The notes below the pieces were generated by a model, which saw nothing but the letters and a program-made list of their open reading frames with translations, was not told the DNA's origin and did no database searches. Positions 58,503 to 64,000 of a DNA stretch of 64,000 nucleotides are shown piece after piece. Each line of letters opens with the position of its first letter. The stretch's first letter is position 1. The stretch spans positions 1 to 64,000 of the forward strand of contig DASZHS010000039.1 in assembly GCA_035937595.1 (NCBI GenBank), given 5' to 3'. The stretch comes from Palsa-459 sp035937595. Lineage in GTDB: Bacteria; Actinomycetota; Acidimicrobiia; Acidimicrobiales; RAAP-2. The translations under genes were made by a program, and so were the position numbers.

Positions 58503-59003
58503 GTGCAGACGCGACTCGTCGAGCCACGGGACGCCGCGGCCATCGCGGCGATCTACAACGCCGAGGTTGCCGCACCCGCGGTCACCTTCGACCTCGTGCC
58601 CCGCACCCTCGACGAGCAGCTCGCCTGGATCGACCGGCACCGCGGCGCGCACCCGGTCCTCGTCGCCGTGGACGACGAGCCGGGCGGCGACGAGCGGGTG
58701 CTCGGCTTCGCGAGCCTCAGCCCGTTCCGAGAGCGGCCCGCCTACGCGACCTCGGTCGAGGACTCCGTCTACGTCGACCGGGCGGCGCGCAGCCGAGGCG
58801 TGGGGGGACGGCTCCTGGGCGACCTCCTCACCGCCGCGCGGGACAACGGGTTCCACGCCGTGTTCGCGCGGATCGTGGACCGCAACGCGGCGTCAGTCCG
58901 CCTGCACACCTCGCGTGGCTTCGAGCTCGTCGGCGTGGAGCGCGAGGTCGGCCGCAAGCACGGACGGTGGCTCGACGTGGTCGAGCTCCAGCGGCTGCTC
59001 TGA
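58503..59003 (+). CDS. GNAT N-acetyltransferase (phosphinothricin/methionine-sulfoximine acetyltransferase-like)
   Basis: A 166-residue acetyl-CoA-dependent transferase of the Pat/MddA/YncA group. TRLVEPRDAAAIAAIYNAEV, DSVYVDRAARSRGVGGRLLG (acetyl-CoA loop RSRGVGG) and RIVDRNAASVRLHTSRGFEL are the ordered motifs. Such enzymes acetylate small amines such as methionine sulfone or sulfoximine. GTG 58503 is set by TACGCT six bases upstream; the open frame from 58377 is unconserved. Its last 111 bases overlap the 3' end of the mannosyltransferase gene on the other strand. Confidence 0.85.
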   Translation: MQTRLVEPRDAAAIAAIYNAEVAAPAVTFDLVPRTLDEQLAWIDRHRGAHPVLVAVDDEPGGDERVLGFASLSPFRERPAYATSVEDSVYVDRAARSRGVGGRLLGDLLTAARDNGFHAVFARIVDRNAASVRLHTSRGFELVGVEREVGRKHGRWLDVVELQRLL

Positions 59004-60668
59004 CCGCCCACCTGGCAGTGACCCGGCCCCACCCTCGGGGCGCGGGGTCGCCGCGAGCGGCGTGTGGGCGTCGACGGTCCAGGCACCGAGCGGCGCGAAG
59101 AGGACGCACCACAAGAGGAACAGGACGACGCCCGTCTCGATCATGGGGGCGTGGATGATGGCCGTCAGCAGCTTGTGGCCCCCGGGCAGCCCGACGAACG
59201 GCGAGACGACCGAGAACCCGATCACCCAGGCGCGCAGGCGACCCTCGGTGGCCACGATCGCGAGCAGGAGCAGCCCCCAGGTGAGGTACCAGGGCTGGAC
59301 GACGGGCCCGAGGAGGACGAGCGCGAGCAGCGAGTAGCCGAGCGCCTTCAGCCAGCCGATCCGGTCCGCGTTGAAGAGGAGCCACACGATCAGCACGCCG
59401 GCGATCGCGAGCCCGAGGAACCGCGTGAGCGAGATGGCCCAGGTGGTGGAGACGTCGATCCCTAACCCCCGACCGATCGCGGCGAGCCCCATCCCGAGCC
59501 CCGTCGCGGGCGCCGCCCAGCTGCGCACCGCCCCGGGCGTGTTCAGGTTCTTCACCCACCCGTCGCCGAGCCCCGAGACGTAGGTGCACGCCCCGAGCAC
59601 GCCAGCGGTCAGCAGGCCCGCCACCGCGAGCGGCCGGAGCCGCAGCCGCACCGGCAGGTTGGGACCGAGCCACTCCCAGGCGATGTAGACGATGCCGAGC
59701 GCCGCGGGCGCCTTGATCGACGCCGCGAGCGCGCAGACGACGATCCCCCAGACGGGGTGCTTCTTCACGGCGAGCGCGAGGCCGGCCACGAGGAGCGCGG
59801 CCATGAGCCCGTCGTTGTGCGCCCCGCCGACGACCGTGAGCACGACAAGCGGGTTGAGGACGCAGAGCACGAAGGCGTGGCCCGGGTCGAACCCGAGGCC
59901 GCGAGCGAGGACCGGGACCGAGACGGCGAGGAGCACGACCGCGCCGACCTCGAGCAGGCGGAGCCCGACGATGGACCACAGCTGGCTGTGATGGGTGAGC
60001 TGGACGATCCAGCCGTCGACGGACAAGAAGAGCGGCCCGTAGGGCGCGGGCACGCGCCCCCAGAGCTTGTCGACGGCGTTCGAGTAGGGCGTGGAGCCGA
60101 GGTCGAACGGCCCGTAGTGGTACGGGTTCATGTGCCGGGTCATCATCTCGCCCTGGGCCGCGTAGCTGTAGACGTCGCGGCTGAAGAGCGGGGCGACGAC
60201 GAGCATCGGGAGGATCCACAGCGCGAGGAGCCACCCGAGCCGCCCGAGCGGCGCGCCCGGGTGGCGCCGCGCGATGCCCGCCAGCTGGATCCAGACGCGC
60301 AGCAACAGCACGAGGCCGCCGTAGACGAGGGTGATCCCGAGCAGCATCGTGGCCGAGTTGACGGGCGCGAGCGGCGGGACGGGCTTCGTCGGGACGCCGA
60401 AGAACCACGCGCCCGGGTTCTCGAGCTTGAACGGGGAGTTGGAGAACGAGCTCCCGACCCCGATCGCGACGAGCGCGAGCAGGCCGATGAGCGCGGGCCG
60501 CCACAAGAACCCCCACCCCGCGAAGGGCGCGGCGGGCTGGGAGGGCTGGCTCGAGAACACCGCGGCGACGCGGCGCCTCGCCGCCGGCAGGACCGACGAC
60601 AGGACCGAGGACAGGCGGACGGCCGCGGGTGGTCTCGGTGGCTCGGTGCGGTGGTCGGGAGCAGTCAC
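58893..60668 (-). CDS. Polyprenol-phosphomannose-dependent mannosyltransferase-like membrane protein (MptA/MptB family)
   Basis: A 591-residue GT-C glycosyltransferase with about a dozen membrane helices. SRDVYSYAAQGEMMTRHMNP, the catalytic first-loop region with Asp (RDVYSY), then GPLFLSVDGWI and LNPLVVLTVVGGAHNDGLMA match the MptB-type alpha-1,6-mannosyltransferases that extend lipoglycans in mycobacteria and relatives. The true product here is unknown. The polar C-terminal tail (WTVDAHTPLAATPRPEGG onward) runs antisense into the GNAT gene. GTG 60668 has a TACAGT hexamer about 36 bases upstream. Confidence 0.82.
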   Translation of the reverse strand: MTAPDHRTEPPRPPAAVRLSSVLSSVLPAARRRVAAVFSSQPSQPAAPFAGWGFLWRPALIGLLALVAIGVGSSFSNSPFKLENPGAWFFGVPTKPVPPLAPVNSATMLLGITLVYGGLVLLLRVWIQLAGIARRHPGAPLGRLGWLLALWILPMLVVAPLFSRDVYSYAAQGEMMTRHMNPYHYGPFDLGSTPYSNAVDKLWGRVPAPYGPLFLSVDGWIVQLTHHSQLWSIVGLRLLEVGAVVLLAVSVPVLARGLGFDPGHAFVLCVLNPLVVLTVVGGAHNDGLMAALLVAGLALAVKKHPVWGIVVCALAASIKAPAALGIVYIAWEWLGPNLPVRLRLRPLAVAGLLTAGVLGACTYVSGLGDGWVKNLNTPGAVRSWAAPATGLGMGLAAIGRGLGIDVSTTWAISLTRFLGLAIAGVLIVWLLFNADRIGWLKALGYSLLALVLLGPVVQPWYLTWGLLLLAIVATEGRLRAWVIGFSVVSPFVGLPGGHKLLTAIIHAPMIETGVVLFLLWCVLFAPLGAWTVDAHTPLAATPRPEGGAGSLPGGRSEQPLELDHVEPPSVLAADLALHADELEATRGVQAD

Positions 60669-60704
60669 GTCTCGGTGCGGTCTCGCGGCGCGGGGACCGA
60701 ATCG

Positions 60705-60710
60705 ACTGTA
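60705..60710 (-). promoter_or_regulatory. Possible -10 element TACAGT
   Basis: On the minus strand TACAGT would start transcription near 60698, about 30 bases before GTG 60668. No -35 is recognised. Confidence 0.35.
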
Positions 60711-60782
60711 ACAAAGGGCCGTCTCGCCGAGACGCCCCGGACGACCCCGTCGGGCCGCGTCGCGAGCGTTGTTGGCGCGTGG

Positions 60783-60864
60783 TGGGCCGGGAGGGATTTG
60801 AACCCCCGTAGGCGAAGCCGTCTGGTTTACAGCCAGATCCCTTTGGCCACTCGGGCACCGACCC
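60783..60864 (-). tRNA. tRNA-Tyr (anticodon GTA)
   Basis: An 82-base class II tRNA with acceptor GGGTCGG/CCGGCCC, discriminator A, anticodon loop CTGTAAA, a long variable arm (GGCTTCGCC) and T-loop TTCAAAT. CCA is not encoded. It stands alone between the mannosyltransferase and the YajQ gene. Confidence 0.95.
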
Positions 60865-60871
60865 GGCGGGG

Positions 60872-60877
60872 AGCCTA
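60872..60877 (-). promoter_or_regulatory. -10 element TAGGCT of tRNA-Tyr
   Basis: TAGGCT ends seven bases before the mature 5' end, so the primary transcript would begin at or next to the tRNA, needing little or no RNase P trimming. Confidence 0.5.
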
Positions 60878-60915
60878 CTGCGCGCGTGCACCGGAGCCCT
60901 TCTCGACGCCACGTC

Positions 60916-60921
60916 TACGAT
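60916..60921 (+). promoter_or_regulatory. -10 element TACGAT, leaderless
   Basis: TACGAT is followed by six bases and GTG 60928. It lies back to back with the tRNA-Tyr promoter 40 bases away. Confidence 0.5.
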
Positions 60922-60927
60922 CCTCGC

Positions 60928-61416
60928 GTGCCCACCTTCGACGTCGTCTCCGAGCTCGATCTGCAAGAGGTCCGCAACGCCGTGGACCAGGCCAACCGCG
61001 AGGCGACGACGAGGTTCGACTTCAAGAACACCGACTCGCACGTCGAGTTCTCGGAGAAGGAGCTGGTGCTCACGTCGTCGACGGAGGACCGCCTGAAGGC
61101 GCTCTACCAGGTCCTCGAGGAGAAGCTCGTCCGCCGTGAGGTGTCGCTCAAGGCGCTCGACCCGCAGAAGGTCGAGGAGGCCGCCAAGGGGACGGCCCGC
61201 CAGCGCGTCGTGCTGAAGGCGGGCATCTCCCAGGAGGTCGGGAAGTCCATCAACCGGCTGGTGAAGGATCTCGGGCTGAAGGGCGTGTCGTCCTCGGTGC
61301 AGGGCGACCAGGTCCGGGTCAGCGGGAAGAAGCGCGACGACCTCCAGGCCGTCATCGCGGCGTGCAAGGCCGCCGACCTCGGCGTGCCCCTGCAGTACGT
61401 GAACTTCAGGGACTGA
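60928..61416 (+). CDS. YajQ family nucleotide-binding protein
   Basis: A 162-residue protein with two ferredoxin-like halves. It starts PTFDVVSELDLQEVRNAVDQ, then FDFKNTDSHVEFSEKELVL, RQRVVLKAGISQEVGKSINR and a C-terminal DLGVPLQYVNFRD, all diagnostic. Members bind nucleic acids or cyclic di-GMP in some proteobacteria; the role in actinobacteria is not established. GTG 60928 is set by the TACGAT hexamer. The end overlaps the convergent GtrA-like gene by 11 bases. Confidence 0.93.
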   Translation: MPTFDVVSELDLQEVRNAVDQANREATTRFDFKNTDSHVEFSEKELVLTSSTEDRLKALYQVLEEKLVRREVSLKALDPQKVEEAAKGTARQRVVLKAGISQEVGKSINRLVKDLGLKGVSSSVQGDQVRVSGKKRDDLQAVIAACKAADLGVPLQYVNFRD

Positions 61417-61948
61417 GCGCCTCGCCCTCGTGGGCGAGCGCGACGCCGTGCTCCGCCTCTTCGTGGACGAGGTGCTCCTCGACCTCGTCCAGCTCGGAGG
61501 GGACGTGGAAGATGCGATTGAAGACGAGGAGCTTGAGGACCCAGAAGATCGCGAAGCTGAGGAAGTTCATCCCAAGGACGATGAGCGTGTTCACGGCGTG
61601 CGGGAAGTGGCTCGTGCGGACGATGTGCCTCGCGAGCAGCGATCCGAAGAATGACGCGGCGATGCCGAGGGAGGACATGATCCAGAACGGCATGACCTCC
61701 TTGACGACGTGGCTCCTCCCGGACTTGCCCCAGGTCCACCGGCGGTTCAGGTTGTAGGCGGGGATCGTGGCGAGCACGTTGGCGGACACCGTCGCCTCGA
61801 TGACGCCCCAGCGCGCGATGCCGTAGAAGATCGCGATGAGCGAGAGCGACACCGCCGTCGAGATCACCGAGACCGAGGTGAAGCGGATGAGCTTCTTGCC
61901 CTGGTGCGTCTTCGACCAGGCGACGACCTGGCCGACACGGTCGAGCAT
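61406..61948 (-). CDS. GtrA-like membrane protein
   Basis: A 180-residue protein with four membrane helices (VSVISTAVSLSLIAIFYGIA, then ATVSANVLATIPAYNLNRRW, WIMSSLGIAASFFGSLLAR and VLGMNFLSFAIFWVLKLLVF). The NRRWTWG motif after helix 2 is the GtrA signature. Members are thought to help flip polyprenyl-linked sugars such as bactoprenol-glucose, so it may serve cell-surface glycosylation. ATG 61948 lies six bases after TAGGCT, indicating leaderless expression independent of the upstream glycosidase. The C-terminus is Glu/His-rich (EEHLVHEEAEHG). Confidence 0.85.
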   Translation of the reverse strand: MLDRVGQVVAWSKTHQGKKLIRFTSVSVISTAVSLSLIAIFYGIARWGVIEATVSANVLATIPAYNLNRRWTWGKSGRSHVVKEVMPFWIMSSLGIAASFFGSLLARHIVRTSHFPHAVNTLIVLGMNFLSFAIFWVLKLLVFNRIFHVPSELDEVEEHLVHEEAEHGVALAHEGEALSP

Positions 61949-61954
61949 CCGGTC

Positions 61955-61960
61955 AGCCTA
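61955..61960 (-). promoter_or_regulatory. -10 element TAGGCT, leaderless, overlapping the GH1 stop codon
   Basis: The first three bases of TAGGCT are the TAG stop of the GH1 gene. Six bases then lead to ATG 61948. The GtrA-like gene therefore probably has its own promoter. Confidence 0.5.
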
Positions 61961-63151
61961 CCCAGCAGCGCCGGCACGAGTCGGTGAGCGTCGCGCCGTG
62001 GCGGCGATCCTCCCCCAGTGCGACGCGGACGGCTTCGGGCGGCGGACGAAGGTGTCGCGATCGCACGCGGCGAGGCCGAAGGGCTGTGAGTACCCGAGCG
62101 ACCACTCGAAGTTGTCGAGCAACGTCCAGTAGTACAGCCCCCGCACGTCGAGCCCGTCGCCGAGGCACGACGAGACCCCGCGCACCACCGCGTCGATGAA
62201 CGCGATCCGGTCGGCGTCGTCGTCGGTGGAGATGCCCATCTCCGTGACGACCACGGGCAGGCCCGTCACCGCCGCGGCACGCCGCACCGTGTGCTCCACG
62301 GCCTCGGGTCGCCACTCGTAGCCCATCTTCGTCCGTCGTGCGCCCTCCGGGATGTCGACCGGGCCGTCGGGGCCGAAGCGGAGCCGCGTGTAGCACTGCA
62401 CGCCGATGAAGTCGTCGCCGGCGAGGTCACGCAGGTACGCGTCCTCGAGGTGCTCGAGCGCCCGCGCGAGCTGCGCCTCGCCGCCCTCGACCGACTCCAT
62501 CTCCGCCATGGACAGCGTGAGGCCCACGGGGAACGACCCGCGCGACGCACGCAGGGCCTCCACCATCGCGTGGTGCGACGCGCGCAGGTTGGCGGAGACC
62601 TGGTCGAACCGCGCCCGATCCGCCACCTTCGGCGGGAAGACGCCGAGCAGGTAGCCCATCAGCGCGACGACGTTCGGCTCGTTGATCGTGCACGCGAGGC
62701 CGATGGCGTCGCCGAGCGCGTCGCCGACCTTTGCGGCGTAGGCACCGAGGCGGTCGGCGATCTCTGGTGCCTCGAACCCGCCGCGGTCGGCCATCCACCG
62801 CGGCAGGGTGAAGTGGTGGAGCGTGACGACCGGGACGAGCCCGCGGACGCGGCAGCCGTCCGCGATGCGCCGGTAGTGCTCGAGCGCGGCGCTCGAGAAC
62901 TCGCCCGGGACCGGCTCGACGCGCGCCCACTCCACGGAGAAGCGGTAGGAGTTGAGCCCGATCGACGCGGCGAGGTCGAGGTCCTCGGCCCAGCGGTGCC
63001 ACGAGTCGCACGCGTCCCCGCTCACGTCGCGCACGCCCGAGCCCTGGTCGTGCTCGAAGGCCCACCAGTCCGAGTTCACGTTGCCGCCCTCGATCTGGTG
63101 TGCCGCGGTCGCCGCGCCGAAGAGGAAGTCAGAGGGAAACCAAGAGGACAT
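61958..63151 (-). CDS. Glycoside hydrolase family 1 (beta-glucosidase-like)
   Basis: A 397-residue TIM-barrel glycosidase. It starts FPSDFLFGAATAAHQIEGGN. HHFTLPRWM (112-120) is conserved, the acid/base Glu158 lies in CTINEPN, the nucleophile Glu304 in VVTEMGIS, and the aglycone-side tryptophans in WTLLDNFEWSLGY. The nucleophile motif is TEMG instead of the usual TENG. The length is about 50 residues less than typical GH1 enzymes. No signal peptide is seen, so it should act on imported di- or oligosaccharides. ATG 63151 lies just after a TAGGTT hexamer. Confidence 0.9.
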   Translation of the reverse strand: MSSWFPSDFLFGAATAAHQIEGGNVNSDWWAFEHDQGSGVRDVSGDACDSWHRWAEDLDLAASIGLNSYRFSVEWARVEPVPGEFSSAALEHYRRIADGCRVRGLVPVVTLHHFTLPRWMADRGGFEAPEIADRLGAYAAKVGDALGDAIGLACTINEPNVVALMGYLLGVFPPKVADRARFDQVSANLRASHHAMVEALRASRGSFPVGLTLSMAEMESVEGGEAQLARALEHLEDAYLRDLAGDDFIGVQCYTRLRFGPDGPVDIPEGARRTKMGYEWRPEAVEHTVRRAAAVTGLPVVVTEMGISTDDDADRIAFIDAVVRGVSSCLGDGLDVRGLYYWTLLDNFEWSLGYSQPFGLAACDRDTFVRRPKPSASHWGRIAATARRSPTRAGAAG

Positions 63152-63159
63152 CGCCGGCC

Positions 63160-63165
63160 AACCTA
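63160..63165 (-). promoter_or_regulatory. -10 element TAGGTT of the GH1 gene
   Basis: TAGGTT lies eight bases before ATG 63151, so the 5' leader is absent or at most about two bases. It is divergent from the thioesterase promoter 27 bases away. Confidence 0.4.
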
Positions 63166-63191
63166 CTTGGCGCGCCCGTGCCCGGACCGCG

Positions 63192-63197
63192 GATAAT
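63192..63197 (+). promoter_or_regulatory. -10 element GATAAT, leaderless
   Basis: GATAAT matches the consensus in five of six bases and is followed by six bases and GTG 63204. A weak -35-like TTGGCG (63167-63172) lies 19 bases upstream. Confidence 0.55.
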
Positions 63198-63203
63198 GGG
63201 TCG

Positions 63204-64000
63204 GTGTCCAAGGACCTCGACGAGCTCGTCGACCTGCTCGACCTCGAGCAGGTCGAGGTCAACATCTTTCGCGGCACCCAGCCGGACGAGGAGCGACAGC
63301 GTGTCTTCGGCGGACAGGTCGCGGCCCAGGCGCTCGTCGCCGCCGGTCGCACCGTCGAGCACGGCGACGTGCACTCGCTGCACTCGTACTTCCTGCGGCC
63401 GGGGGACCCGAGCATCCCGATCCTCTACGAGGTCGACCGCATCCGCGACGGGAAGAGCTTCACGACGCGCCGTGTCGTCGCGATCCAGCACGGCCGTGCG
63501 ATCTTCAACATGCAGACCTCCTTCCATCGCCACGAGGAGGGGTTCGAGCACGCCTTCGAGATGCCGCACGTGCCGGACCCCGAGACGCTGCCGTCGCTCG
63601 TCGACCTGTTCGAGACCGAGGAGGGGCAGGCCGAGTACTGGATGCGCCGGCACCCCATCGACATGCGGTTCGTCGGTGGCGTGCCGTGGGCATCGCGGGC
63701 GCCGCGCCCGCCCTTCAAGCAGCTCTGGATCCGTGCGGACGGCACGCTGCCCGACGACCCGCTGCTGCACGCCTGCGTGGCCACGTACGCCTCGGACATG
63801 AGCCTGTTCGACACGATCCTGCTGCCCCACGAGCTCAACTGGGACGACGGCACGTTCATGGGCGCGAGCCTCGACCACTGCATGTGGTTCCACCGCCCGT
63901 TCCGCGCCGACGAGTGGGTGCTGTTCGACACGGACTCCCCGGTCGCCCACGGGGCGCGCGGCCTCGCGCGGGGGTTCTTCTTCGACCGGGCCGGCCAGCT
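63204..64000 (+). CDS. tesB: Acyl-CoA thioesterase II (TesB-like), 3'-truncated
   Basis: The first ~265 residues of a double-hotdog thioesterase that hydrolyses acyl-CoA to free acid and CoA. It starts SKDLDELVDLLDLEQVEVNI, followed by FRGTQPDEERQRVFGGQVAA with the FGGQ motif, SLHSYFLRPGDP and later MGASLDHCMWFHRPFRADEW, which contains the catalytic Asp of the second domain. GTG 63204 is chosen because GATAAT lies six bases upstream. The frame is still open at the window end, near GLARGFFFDRAGQL, so only the last ~20 residues are missing. Confidence 0.93.
   Translation, partial: MSKDLDELVDLLDLEQVEVNIFRGTQPDEERQRVFGGQVAAQALVAAGRTVEHGDVHSLHSYFLRPGDPSIPILYEVDRIRDGKSFTTRRVVAIQHGRAIFNMQTSFHRHEEGFEHAFEMPHVPDPETLPSLVDLFETEEGQAEYWMRRHPIDMRFVGGVPWASRAPRPPFKQLWIRADGTLPDDPLLHACVATYASDMSLFDTILLPHELNWDDGTFMGASLDHCMWFHRPFRADEWVLFDTDSPVAHGARGLARGFFFDRAGQ

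Overview
The window is 64 kb of very GC-rich chromosomal DNA from an actinobacterium. The composition, frequent GTG/TTG starts, many transcripts that appear leaderless, zinc-type S14 and L33, an MptB-like mannosyltransferase and an F420/FMN-type LLM flavoprotein fit Actinomycetota. The gene order and the alanine/aspartate-rich tails on several ribosomal proteins make me lean to an Acidimicrobiia-like lineage, but that placement is inference. I see no rRNA, insertion sequence, prophage or CRISPR array.

Region 1 (1-20.9 kb) is a surface-polysaccharide locus with genes on both strands. In order it holds a 5'-truncated bi-domain oxidoreductase, a heparinase II/III-like protein, a GT4 glycosyltransferase, a Wzy-like polymerase, an MBL-fold hydrolase, a second glycosyltransferase, a Wzx-like flippase, an undecaprenyl-phosphate sugar transferase, a formyltransferase-fold protein, a PIG-L deacetylase, a Tat-exported beta-helix protein, a PglD/NeuD-type acyltransferase, a UDP-sugar 6-dehydrogenase, a WbpM/CapD-type dehydratase and a Wzz/Wzc tyrosine autokinase. 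Together they suggest Wzx/Wzy-dependent export of a polymer containing amino or uronic sugars, with acyl (possibly formyl) decoration.

Region 2 (20.9-28.3 kb, minus strand) is a catabolic operon for reduced pyrimidines: LLM flavoprotein, beta-ureidopropionase, class III aminotransferase, dihydropyrimidinase, methylmalonate-semialdehyde dehydrogenase and an alpha-hydroxy-acid oxidase. The first four genes overlap by 4 bases each (ATGA or GTGA). No classical dihydropyrimidine dehydrogenase is present in the window. A small membrane protein gene (28.4 kb) is divergent from it.

Region 3 (28.9-58.3 kb) lies entirely on the minus strand. Read in transcription order it is tRNA-Thr, tRNA-Met, rpmG, tRNA-Trp, secE-nusG-rplK-rplA, rplJ-rplL, rpoB-rpoC, rpsL-rpsG-fusA-tuf-rpsJ, then rplC through rplO and secY-adk-map. 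Promoter-like sequences sit before tRNA-Trp, rplJ, rpoB, rpsL and rplC. The 314-base gap between rpsJ and rplC holds strong hairpins. S3, L22, L4, L10 and NusG carry long acidic or alanine-rich extensions.

Region 4 (58.5-64 kb) has a GNAT acetyltransferase overlapping tail-to-tail with an MptB-like mannosyltransferase, tRNA-Tyr, a YajQ-family protein, a GtrA-like protein, a GH1 glycosidase and a TesB-type thioesterase cut by the window end.

A recurring theme is a TANNNT-like -10 hexamer exactly 6 bases upstream of the start codon (4523, 7291, 19079, 58503, 60928, 61948, 63204). This implies leaderless transcription and was used to fix several starts.
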